NCBI GenBank assembly: GCA_020061355.1
Contig: JAGUYK010000006.1
Coordinates: forward strand, 248,001 to 312,000
Reading direction: 5' to 3'
DNA from: Ignavibacteriales bacterium
GTDB lineage: Bacteria; Bacteroidota; Ignavibacteria; Ignavibacteriales; Melioribacteraceae
DNA: 64,000 nt
Part shown: one piece after another, positions 54,057 to 62,619 of the stretch
Position numbering within the stretch: position 1 is the stretch's first letter
Layout of the letters: the number at the start of each line of letters is the position of its first letter
The notes under the pieces: model-generated
The model's database searches: none
What the model was told of the DNA's origin: nothing
The model's input: the letters and a program-made list of their open reading frames with translations, nothing else
Translations under genes and position numbers: made by a program

Positions 54057-56129
54057 ATGGAAAATGATTTATTTAAAATATTTAGCCATACTTCACAAGG
54101 ACTCCCGGTATTCAGTTCTAAAGATGAATTGATAAAATCATTCCTGGACTGTTTCAAAAAAATCACAGAGTGCAGGTCGGTTTCTCTTTATCTGGTTGAT
54201 CAGAATAGTTTTGAAATGGTATTGTCAGGAACTGAAGGAGAAAACACTCCCGAAAAGATTAACAATATTTTCCTAGAACTGGTAGAAAATGAAGTTATAG
54301 CAGGCCTGTTAAATAATCCCGACGAGACTTTAAATTACACCGCAGGCGACTTTAAGTTTTATCTTATGTCTGTAAAAAGGAACGAATCGGTTGCAGGATT
54401 TTTCCTGTTTGTTTATAGGTACGGCGATGAACCGGAGCCGGGCAAAGTGTTGTTGCTTAATCATTACTGTAATTATTTCTCTCTTCAGTTAATTAATATT
54501 GATCATATTAAGAATGAGATATATACAGTTGATGGAAAAACTTCAACGGAAACCGGGAAACCTCCTGAAATTATGCAATCGGTGGAACAGAATATTCTAC
54601 TTAACTCACTTCAGGAAGGGATTCTTTTTGTCGATAAAAATACCGGAAAGATTATTGATGTAAATGAACCGGCAACTAATTTATTGAAGATCAAAAAAGA
54701 AAAAGTTATCGGCACTAGTAAAGACCGCTATTTTCTGTTCATGGATAAAAATATTTTCAGAGATGAAATTATTACCCAGGATGAAACTCTTTCGATTGCC
54801 GCAGACGGAACGGTATTTCCTGTTTTGTATTCAAGCACTGTATTTAATATGTATAAAACAGATTATGAAGTAATCAGTTTTCTCGATATTTCAGAACGTA
54901 AGTCAATGGAAGACCTTATACTTCAATCAAGGTTTCACCTTGAACAGCAAGTTGAAGAAAGGACAAAGGAACTTTCAATTACTAATGAAGAATTACGTAA
55001 TCAAATAAATGAAAGAATTAAAAAGGAACAGGAAAATCTGATCCTTTACCTCGCTATACAACAAAGTCCGGCCCATGTCATTTTAACAAATCTTGAAGGG
55101 AAGATTGAATTTGTAAACAATGCTTTTTTAAAACAAACCGGTTATAGTTTTGATGAGGTTGTAAATCAGACTCCGCGAATCTTGAAATCAGGTGATATTA
55201 AACCGGAAGATTATATACAATTGTGGGAAAACATTAAATCGGGCAAACCGTGGATATGTGAGTTTAGAAATAAGAAAAAAGATGGCAATCTATATTGGGT
55301 TTCATCCCAGATTTCTCCAATTGTTGATTCAAATGGTAATATCATAAAATATTTGGCAATTCAGGAGGATATCAGTCAAAGGAAGAATTACGAGGCTGAA
55401 TTGATTGATTCTAAAGAAAAGATAGAAAAAGCATATCACTTTAAAGATGCTCTGCTTGCAAATATGAGTCATGAATTTAGAACTCCATTAATCTCGATTA
55501 TTGGATGTAGCGATCTACTCATTGAGGATTTGGCTGAAGGAGAGATGTTTGATATGGCAAGAGCAATTCAACAGGGAGGGAATAGACTATTAAGGACTCT
55601 TAATAATGTTCTTCTTTTATCCGATCTTGAAAGCGGAAGTTATAATTTTGAAATGGTTCCTAAGAATGTTATTCCAATTGTCAGAACCATGTTCGATAAA
55701 TATAGTTATATAGCTGCGAGCAAGAACTTAAACCTATTAATCAACGTTGAGGAAAACGAATTAATCATTCAAATGAACGAATTCTTTTTCAATAAAGCGA
55801 TCGAGAGCATAATTGACAATGCAATTAAATATATGCAAGTGGGTACTGTGGTTATAACAATTAAAAAAGCACGTTTGGACGGAAGAGACTATGGAGCTAT
55901 AATAGTAGAGGATAACGGAATAGGAATACCCGACCAAGAAAAGCAAATAGTCTTCGAAGCTTTTCGACAAGCTGAAGAAGGACACAAAAGAAATTATGAA
56001 GGGACCGGACTTGGTTTAACTATTGCTCAGAAAGCAATTTCAAATATGAATGGATTTATTAAATTAGAAGATAACTATCCCTTGGGATCTAAATTTATTA
56101 TTCAGCTTCCATTAGAAAATAATTACTAA
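54057..56129 (+). CDS. PAS-containing sensor histidine kinase
   Basis: A 690-residue cytosolic kinase without membrane helices. Residues about 1-150 look like a GAF domain. Two PAS domains follow at about 180-285 (SLQEGILFVDKNTGKIIDVN) and about 330-445 (ILTNLEGKIEFVNNAFLKQT). A coiled-coil linker (EQQVEERTKELSIT) lies between. The HisKA H-box is NMSHEFRTP with His472. The ATPase domain has ESIIDNAIKY, VEDNGIGIPDQEKQ and GTGLGLTIAQKAI. No receiver domain and no adjacent response regulator are present, so its partner is encoded elsewhere or is the HDOD protein. Confidence 0.9.
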   Translation: MENDLFKIFSHTSQGLPVFSSKDELIKSFLDCFKKITECRSVSLYLVDQNSFEMVLSGTEGENTPEKINNIFLELVENEVIAGLLNNPDETLNYTAGDFKFYLMSVKRNESVAGFFLFVYRYGDEPEPGKVLLLNHYCNYFSLQLINIDHIKNEIYTVDGKTSTETGKPPEIMQSVEQNILLNSLQEGILFVDKNTGKIIDVNEPATNLLKIKKEKVIGTSKDRYFLFMDKNIFRDEIITQDETLSIAADGTVFPVLYSSTVFNMYKTDYEVISFLDISERKSMEDLILQSRFHLEQQVEERTKELSITNEELRNQINERIKKEQENLILYLAIQQSPAHVILTNLEGKIEFVNNAFLKQTGYSFDEVVNQTPRILKSGDIKPEDYIQLWENIKSGKPWICEFRNKKKDGNLYWVSSQISPIVDSNGNIIKYLAIQEDISQRKNYEAELIDSKEKIEKAYHFKDALLANMSHEFRTPLISIIGCSDLLIEDLAEGEMFDMARAIQQGGNRLLRTLNNVLLLSDLESGSYNFEMVPKNVIPIVRTMFDKYSYIAASKNLNLLINVEENELIIQMNEFFFNKAIESIIDNAIKYMQVGTVVITIKKARLDGRDYGAIIVEDNGIGIPDQEKQIVFEAFRQAEEGHKRNYEGTGLGLTIAQKAISNMNGFIKLEDNYPLGSKFIIQLPLENNY

Positions 56130-56179
56130 CAACGAATAATATTGCTTCGATTAATTATTTATCAACAAAATATTTAAAA

Positions 56180-57004
56180 ATGAAAATAGCATTAGTTCAG
56201 AAGTCACCTTCAAATGATAAAGAACTTAATATAAGAGTAGGAATTGAAGCTGTTAGAAATGCCGCTTCTAAAGGAGCTAATATTATTTGTTTTTCTGAGC
56301 TTGCGTTCACTCGATTTTATCCACAGAAAAAGGCATCTGTTAATAAAAATAGTCTTGCAGAAACAATCCCTGGTCCAACAACAAAAATATTTTCCGATAT
56401 TGCTAAAGAATTGCATCTGGTTATCGTGCCAAATCTTTTCGAACTTGATAACGGCAAAACTTATGATTCATCACCCGTAATAAATACCAACGGGGAAATT
56501 TTGGGCATCACCAGAATGATTCATATAACCGATTATGAGTTCTTCCATGAAAAAGGTTATTACACTCCCGGGAACAATGGTGTAAAAGTTTATGAAACCG
56601 AGTTTGGTAAAATTGGCGTTGCTATTTGTTATGACAGGCATTTTCCTGAATTTATGCGTGCTCTTGCTTTAGCCGGTGCCGAAATAGTAATTATTCCTCA
56701 AGCTGGTTCGATTGGTGAGTGGCCCGAAGGATTATATGAGGCGGAGTTAAAAGTAGCATCGTTTCAAAATGGGTATTTTACAGCGCTCTGTAATCGCGTT
56801 GGCAAAGAAGAGAAACTTACATTTGCAGGTGACTCGTTTGTTTGTAACCCGGAAGGCAAAGTAATTGCACGAGCCGGTACACTGACAGAAGAAATTTTAA
56901 TTTGCGACATCGATCTTTCCGAAGTAGAAAAATCTCATGCAAGAAGATTATTCTTTAGAGACCGCAGACCAGAACTATATAAAGAATGGTTTGATAAAAA
57001 ATAA
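56180..57004 (+). CDS. nitrilase-superfamily hydrolase with altered Lys site
   Basis: A 274-residue carbon-nitrogen hydrolase. Catalytic Glu40 (CFSELAFTRF) and Cys150 (VAICYDRHF) are clear, and VIIPQAGSIGEWPE and ALCNRVGKEEKLTF are typical. The catalytic Lys normally lies in a 'RKMHIP' type motif; here the aligned stretch is TRMIHIT, giving Met113 at the Lys position. HEKGYYTPGN is present, but its Lys is not the catalytic one by alignment with N-carbamoylputrescine amidase. It may belong to a subfamily with a different Lys or be altered in activity. It stands in its own unit. Confidence 0.8.
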   Translation: MKIALVQKSPSNDKELNIRVGIEAVRNAASKGANIICFSELAFTRFYPQKKASVNKNSLAETIPGPTTKIFSDIAKELHLVIVPNLFELDNGKTYDSSPVINTNGEILGITRMIHITDYEFFHEKGYYTPGNNGVKVYETEFGKIGVAICYDRHFPEFMRALALAGAEIVIIPQAGSIGEWPEGLYEAELKVASFQNGYFTALCNRVGKEEKLTFAGDSFVCNPEGKVIARAGTLTEEILICDIDLSEVEKSHARRLFFRDRRPELYKEWFDKK

Positions 57005-57023
57005 ATTAAGGTATTATATAATT

Positions 57024-57072
57024 GTAGAGACGATTCGTCAGTCTGAAGCCGGACAAGTTGAATAGTCTCTAC
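57024..57072. repeat. GTAGAGAC / GTCTCTAC inverted repeat
   Basis: Eight-base arms (57024-57031 and 57065-57072) bound a 33-base loop, and GACGATTCGTC (57029-57039) is a second small palindrome inside. It lies between the nitrilase stop and the convergent M24 gene stop. The motif resembles short dispersed intergenic repeats and could also stop transcription from both sides. Confidence 0.5.
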
Positions 57073-57100
57073 GGTTGAACGAAGAATTGAAAAGGTTTTG

Positions 57101-58294
57101 TTAAGGTTTAATCAAGTAAATCTCATTTTGTCTCTCTGATAACCACTCAATACCATCTTTGGTAACAACAACCATTTCTTCTATTGTTGCAATCCCGTAA
57201 TTCTCTATTGTTAAGCGGGGCTCAATTGTGAAAACATTTCCCTCTTCAATTTCTAAGTAGGGAAGGTTGTTGTAGCGTTCCCACTTGGGACCCATCAGGC
57301 ATCCGCCGTCGTGACAAACTCTTCCAACCTGATGACCGAGCCCATGCGGGAATTCATCGTAGCCATTAATTTGGATATAGTTTCGAGCAATCTCATCTAT
57401 TTCCCAACCTTTCTTTCCCGGCTTCATTGCATTCGCAGAGCGCGTGATCGATTCCTTAATAACATCAAATCCTTTCTGAACTTCGTCGGGAGCTTTTGTT
57501 TCACCCGGGTGCAAAACGTACCAGGTTCTTTGTAGATCGGAACAGTAGCCATTATACTTAATACCGAAATCCATATTGATAACATGTCCCGACTCAATTA
57601 CTCTATCGGTTGGACCTGCGTGAGCGCCGGCAGTATTGGGTCCTGTAAAAACTGACGGACAATAATCCTTATCCCACGCAAGAGGAAATCCTTTCCTGTC
57701 AACTATATCCTGAACATATGAGGCAACCTGTTTTTCTGATACACCCGGTTTAATATAATGAGTAACCGCATCAAAAATTTTCAGCGTCTCTTTTATTGCT
57801 TCTTTTATAAGATTTACTTCTGCTTGAGATTTTCTACCGCGCAAAGCAGCAACAATCTCTTCGGACGAGATTAATTTTGAAGCGTAATCTGTTCCGTTGA
57901 AATGATCAAGGAGTTCAAGGTATAAACCATATGTTATTCCGTCGGCCAGGCTTGAATTACGCGAAAAGTTTATTGCAATTTTATTCGGTTTAATAGAATT
58001 AATAACATCAAGAAATTTCTCTTTGATTGATTTCAAATAATGATGGATGTTTTTATATGTTCCAACAGCTTTCATGTTCTCATATTCCAAAGAGCCAATA
58101 ATAGCGTGCGTATCACCTGATTTTGTAATTATAAATGCCGATTGCCAGGTAGCATTTGTTCCGACGATCATATCAATCATAGGATCTTTTATGTTTCCGG
58201 TTTCTCTTACAAACGTCATCCACATATCTATATCTTTCTCGTTAAGAATTTTAACTGCCTGATCGATTTTTTCAAGAATTAATTCTTTACCCAT
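57101..58294 (-). CDS. M24 metallopeptidase (Xaa-Pro aminopeptidase type)
   Basis: A 397-residue cytosolic protein. The N-terminal creatinase-like domain spans about 1-150; the pita-bread domain has the five metal ligands Asp242, Asp253 (MDFGIKYNGYCSDLQ), His321 (HGLGHQVG), Glu358 (FTIEPRL) and Glu372 (TIEEMV). This fits the Xaa-Pro aminopeptidase/prolidase group. No signal peptide is seen. The gene is divergent from the tricorn-like gene, with a 222-base gap. Confidence 0.9.
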   Translation of the reverse strand: MGKELILEKIDQAVKILNEKDIDMWMTFVRETGNIKDPMIDMIVGTNATWQSAFIITKSGDTHAIIGSLEYENMKAVGTYKNIHHYLKSIKEKFLDVINSIKPNKIAINFSRNSSLADGITYGLYLELLDHFNGTDYASKLISSEEIVAALRGRKSQAEVNLIKEAIKETLKIFDAVTHYIKPGVSEKQVASYVQDIVDRKGFPLAWDKDYCPSVFTGPNTAGAHAGPTDRVIESGHVINMDFGIKYNGYCSDLQRTWYVLHPGETKAPDEVQKGFDVIKESITRSANAMKPGKKGWEIDEIARNYIQINGYDEFPHGLGHQVGRVCHDGGCLMGPKWERYNNLPYLEIEEGNVFTIEPRLTIENYGIATIEEMVVVTKDGIEWLSERQNEIYLIKP

Positions 58295-58516
58295 TTGTTT
58301 ACCTCATTAATTGTAAAGTTATTTGTAAAAATGCCTAATCTTATTGGAAAATGCCAAACACTTCCGGTTAGAAATCGTCTAATTGTCGGATATTAATTTT
58401 GAACAACACCAATTTCTTATAAACCGCACCGATTGGAATTGTGTGGGATTTATTTACTACTTTTAATCCATAAAGCAAATGAAATTAACAATTTATCTGC
58501 TAATAACGAGGTCAAT

Positions 58517-61500
58517 ATGAAACGATTCTCTTCTCTTTTATTACTTTTCTTAATTTCAACTATTTCCTTTTCTCAGGTACATTTTCCATCAGATCCAAGT
58601 CTATGTCCGGAAGCTAAAAATATTATCTTTAGTTATGACAGTGATTTATGGATGGTTCCGGTAAGCGGGGGAACAGCGCTTCGTCTAACCGGAATGGATG
58701 GTAACGAAACCAATCCGCTCTACTCGCCCGATGGAAAATGGATTGCATTTACCGGAACACAGGATGGCAATCTGAATATTTATGTTATGCCTTCCGAAGG
58801 TGGAAAAATTGTTCAGCTAACATTTCACAGTGCAAATGATATGGTTGATTCCTGGACGTGGGATTCAAAGTATATATATTTTACTTCCAACAGGTATAAT
58901 TCCGGAACTACATACAAAGTGCCTATACACGGAGGAACACCGGTAAGATTGTTTGAGAACCATTTCGGATGGTCACACAATTTAATTGAGCATCCTAAAT
59001 CCGGCGATCTTTTTTTTAACGATTCATGGGAGAGTTCTATTTTTGCAAATCGTAAACGTTATAAAGGTGATTTTAATCCCGATATAAAATCCTACAATCT
59101 CCAAACAGATGAATATAAAATTCATACTACTTACATCGGCAAAGATATGTGGCCTACAATTGATAAAGACGGGAATCTGTATTTTGTTTCAGACGAAGCA
59201 AATAATGAATATAATCTTTATAAAATTGAAAACGGCAATAAGAAACAACTCACGAATTTTGATACCTCTATAAAGCGTCCACGTGTCAGCTATAACGGCG
59301 AGAAAATAGTTTTTATAAAAGATTATCAAATATTTTGTTATGATGTAAAAACCGGTACATCATACTTCCCGTTAATAAAAATCTTTGATAACTCAACTAT
59401 TACACTCGATCAGGAATTTAATGTAAAAGATAAAATCACAAATTTTAATGCATCACCCGATGGCAAAAAATTTGTTTTTGTTTCAAGGGGAGTAATGTTC
59501 GTTTCAGATATTGAGGGAAAGTTCATAAAAAAAATAAATACAGATCCAGGCGAAAGAGTGATTGAAGCACTCTGGTTAAAAGACAATACAACAATTCTTT
59601 ATAATCGGACAGTGAAAGGCTGGCTCAATCTATTTACAGTTAATATTACAGGCGAGCAGAAAGAAAAGCAGATCACTTTTGATGAGATGAACAACCGCGA
59701 AATCAATCTTAATGACGATAGAACAATGGGGTTGTATTTCAGCGGTAGAAATGAATTGAGGTTAATTGATTTGGCAACACTCAAAAGCGAAATGAATGTT
59801 AAAGATGAATTTTGGGCGATTTACGATGCCCCGGCCCGATTCTCTCCCGACAACAAATTTATAGCATTTACTGCATATCGAAATTTTGAGCAGGATATTT
59901 TCATCTATGATATTGATAAAAAGAAATTGACAAACATTACTAATACTGGAGTGACCGAAACTAATCCTTTCTGGTCGCCCGATGGAAAATATATCTACTT
60001 TGAAACTGACCGTTTAAGCCCATCCTATCCTCGCGGTGTTCAGAACTCAGATGTTTACCGGATTGCTCTTCAAAAATATGATAAGGATTTTAGATCGGAC
60101 AGGCTGGGTAAATTATTCACAGAAGATAAGAAGGACACAACCAGACCTAAGGTCATCATCGATTTTCAGGATATGAAAGATAGATGGGAAGCCATTGCAT
60201 TCCAGCCCGGCAATCAACGCAGTCCTTTCGTAATACAGAAAGACGATCAGACGACATTATTATTTGTGTCGAATCACAATGGTGAAAATAATATATTGTG
60301 GCAAACGACTTCAAAGCCTTTTGATAAAACGGAAACAAAGATCATCGAAGGAACCAAAAGCGGATCGGTCTTTATATCCAAATCAAAAAACGATTATTAT
60401 TTGCTAGCTGAAGGAAAGATTCAAAAACTTGATCTTGCTACCAGTAAGTTAAAAGCAGTTGAAACAAGCTTTGCGTTTACAAAAAATCTCGCCTCCGAAT
60501 TCCCTCAAATGTTTTATGAAACATGGGCAAACCTTGAAGAAAATTATTATGACGAAAATTTCCACGGAGTTGATTGGCATAAAGTTAAAAAGCAATATGA
60601 AAATTATCTGCCGGGAATTAGAACCAGAGAACATTTGAGACTTCTTCTTAGTGATATGCTCGGAGAATTGAATTCATCGCACCTCGGATTTAATTCTACG
60701 GGGGAGGAAGAAAAGGTTTTCTATAAGAATAATACCATAGGTACGGGAATAATTTTTAAGAATGAAGACCCCTTCGAAGTTGAGCGGATAGTAAAGCGCT
60801 CACCCGCTGATAAACTCGATAAGAATATTCTTCCCGGCGATCTGTTAATTGAAGTTAATGGCATGAAGGTGGATAATTCATTAAACAGGGAAAAGTATTT
60901 TGTTGCCCCATCTTTAAATGAAGAAATAGAATTGACGTTTGAGCGCGGTAAAGAAAAATATAGCATTAAAATTCATCCGGTTAGTTCATCCTTAATATCA
61001 GGTTTGTTATACGATGAATGGGTTGGTAACAAACAAAAATATGTTGATGAAAAAGCAAACAAAAGAATTGCTTATGTACACATGAAAAATATGGGCGTTG
61101 GGGAACTAAATAATTTCATTATTGAAATGACGGATGAACTTCACTACCGAGACGCCCTTATCCTGGACTTGCGATATAATACAGGCGGAAATGTTCATGA
61201 TGATGTATTGAAATTCTTAAGCCAGCGTCCTTACCTTCAGTGGAAATACCGCGGCGGGCAGCTTACACAACAGCCGAATTTTACTCCGGCGGTAAAACCA
61301 ATAGTCGTTCTGGTAAATGAACAATCACTAAGTGATGCGGAAATGACTACAGCGGGGTTTAAGGAACTTAAACTTGGTAAGGTTATCGGAACAGAAACCT
61401 ATAGATGGATAATATTTACATCGGGCAAATCTCTTGTCGATGGCTCATTTTACAGACTGCCTTCATGGGGCTGCTATACTTTTTCCGGAGATGATCTGGA

Positions 61501-61615
61501 AATGACTGGTGTTAAGCCCGACATATATATCAAGAACACTTTCAAGGATAAAATTACAGGCAAAGACCCGCAGCTCGACAAAGCACTGGAAGAAATAACA
61601 AAGCAGCTTAAGTAA
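58517..61615 (+). CDS. exported tricorn-type S41 protease
   Basis: A 1032-residue protein with a signal peptide (MKRFSSLLLLFLISTISFSQ). About 640 residues of WD40/PD40-like propeller blades follow (YSPDGKWIAFTG, FSPDNKFIAFTA, WSPDGKYIYFET). Next come a C1-type helical region, a PDZ domain (about 755-830) and the S41 core. His722 (LNSSHLGFN) and nucleophile Ser939 (SLSDAEMTT) are the catalytic pair. This is the layout of the archaeal tricorn protease, which degrades peptides. I start at ATG 58517, after GAGG, where the signal peptide begins; the frame is open to 58433 without such a signal. Confidence 0.88.
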   Translation: MKRFSSLLLLFLISTISFSQVHFPSDPSLCPEAKNIIFSYDSDLWMVPVSGGTALRLTGMDGNETNPLYSPDGKWIAFTGTQDGNLNIYVMPSEGGKIVQLTFHSANDMVDSWTWDSKYIYFTSNRYNSGTTYKVPIHGGTPVRLFENHFGWSHNLIEHPKSGDLFFNDSWESSIFANRKRYKGDFNPDIKSYNLQTDEYKIHTTYIGKDMWPTIDKDGNLYFVSDEANNEYNLYKIENGNKKQLTNFDTSIKRPRVSYNGEKIVFIKDYQIFCYDVKTGTSYFPLIKIFDNSTITLDQEFNVKDKITNFNASPDGKKFVFVSRGVMFVSDIEGKFIKKINTDPGERVIEALWLKDNTTILYNRTVKGWLNLFTVNITGEQKEKQITFDEMNNREINLNDDRTMGLYFSGRNELRLIDLATLKSEMNVKDEFWAIYDAPARFSPDNKFIAFTAYRNFEQDIFIYDIDKKKLTNITNTGVTETNPFWSPDGKYIYFETDRLSPSYPRGVQNSDVYRIALQKYDKDFRSDRLGKLFTEDKKDTTRPKVIIDFQDMKDRWEAIAFQPGNQRSPFVIQKDDQTTLLFVSNHNGENNILWQTTSKPFDKTETKIIEGTKSGSVFISKSKNDYYLLAEGKIQKLDLATSKLKAVETSFAFTKNLASEFPQMFYETWANLEENYYDENFHGVDWHKVKKQYENYLPGIRTREHLRLLLSDMLGELNSSHLGFNSTGEEEKVFYKNNTIGTGIIFKNEDPFEVERIVKRSPADKLDKNILPGDLLIEVNGMKVDNSLNREKYFVAPSLNEEIELTFERGKEKYSIKIHPVSSSLISGLLYDEWVGNKQKYVDEKANKRIAYVHMKNMGVGELNNFIIEMTDELHYRDALILDLRYNTGGNVHDDVLKFLSQRPYLQWKYRGGQLTQQPNFTPAVKPIVVLVNEQSLSDAEMTTAGFKELKLGKVIGTETYRWIIFTSGKSLVDGSFYRLPSWGCYTFSGDDLEMTGVKPDIYIKNTFKDKITGKDPQLDKALEEITKQLK

Positions 61616-61637
61616 AATTTCGGCAAAATGTTTAATT

Positions 61638-61683
61638 ACTCCCAATCGTGATCTTGCAAAGGGTTGTGATTGGGAGTTTTTTA
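61638..61683 (+). terminator. rho-independent terminator of the tricorn gene
   Basis: ACTCCCAATC (61638-61647) and GATTGGGAGT (61668-61677) form a ten-base stem with a 20-base loop that can pair further by wobble. TTTTTT follows directly (61677-61682). It lies 22 bases after the stop. Confidence 0.85.
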
Positions 61684-61767
61684 AATCGGGATCAATGTTT
61701 AATGGTGAATAGTATTGATGACCAAAAGATTGTTACAATACTTATATTTGCAAGCCCGATTTAAAAA
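61678..61767. repeat. 13-base inverted repeat around the next promoter region
   Basis: TTTTTAAATCGGG (61678-61690) and its perfect complement CCCGATTTAAAAA (61755-61767) bound a 64-base interval directly upstream of the amidotransferase gene. The first arm includes the T-run of the terminator. It could be a small relic element or a regulatory stem. Confidence 0.45.
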
Positions 61768-61789
61768 TCATTTTTTGAAAGGATAATAA

Positions 61790-62617
61790 TTGAAAAACAG
61801 TTCAGTAAAAGTTGCCATCATTGACCTTTATAACAACGAAGAAAATCAAGGTATCCGTTGTATCAAAGATATTTTGAATGAAACCGATTGTCTTTATCAA
61901 AATATTAATATTAAATATCAATTATTCGATACAAGATACAAAGAAGAAATTCCTGATATGGAATTTGATATTTACATTTCATCCGGCGGACCGGGCAGCC
62001 CATTTGAAGGAGAGGGTTCTAAATGGGAGTCGTATTATTTCAATCTTCTCGATAAAATATGGGACAATAATCAAAGTGACAATTCAAAGAAACATATCTT
62101 TTTCATTTGCCATTCATTCCAGATAATGGCACGCTATTTCAAATTTGGTGATGTCCTTCCACGTAATTCAAAATCATTTGGAGTAATGCCTGTTCATCCG
62201 ACAGAATTAGGAAAGAAAGACAAATTGTTTGCCGGTTTGAACGACCCATTTTATGCTGCCGATTTCAGAGAGTGGCAGGTTGTTCAACCGGATAAAACAG
62301 TGTTTGAAGAACTTGGAGCTGAATTATTATGTATCGAAAAAGAACGTCCCGATGTTCCCTTTGAACGCGCAATGATGGCGGTTAGAATGTCAAACGAAAT
62401 TGCCGGCACCCAATTTCATCCCGAAGCAGATCCGGCAAGTATGTATTATCATTTTAGAAAACCCGATAGAAAAGAACATGTTATTTCTAAATACGGTGAG
62501 AAGAAATATTATGAAATGCTTGACCTTCTTGAAGTTGAAGATGGAATAAAACTTACCAGAAAAACTGTCCTGCCTAATTTCCTTAGAAATGCGCTATATC
62601 TACTACGGGGAGAGTAA
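61790..62617 (+). CDS. class I glutamine amidotransferase-like protein, TTG start
   Basis: A 275-residue protein. The triad is Cys107 (FFICHSFQIMARYF), His210 and Glu212 (GTQFHPEADP), and SSGGPGSPF gives the oxyanion region. The N-terminus (KVAIIDLYNNEENQGIRCIK) and the tail after residue 220 are unlike GMP synthetase. It may transfer ammonia from glutamine to an unknown partner or act as a hydrolase. The start is TTG at 61790 with GAAAGGA six bases upstream; no ATG is available until much later. It is single and faces the convergent kinase gene, two bases between stops. Confidence 0.82.
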   Translation: MKNSSVKVAIIDLYNNEENQGIRCIKDILNETDCLYQNINIKYQLFDTRYKEEIPDMEFDIYISSGGPGSPFEGEGSKWESYYFNLLDKIWDNNQSDNSKKHIFFICHSFQIMARYFKFGDVLPRNSKSFGVMPVHPTELGKKDKLFAGLNDPFYAADFREWQVVQPDKTVFEELGAELLCIEKERPDVPFERAMMAVRMSNEIAGTQFHPEADPASMYYHFRKPDRKEHVISKYGEKKYYEMLDLLEVEDGIKLTRKTVLPNFLRNALYLLRGE

Positions 62618-62619
62618 AA

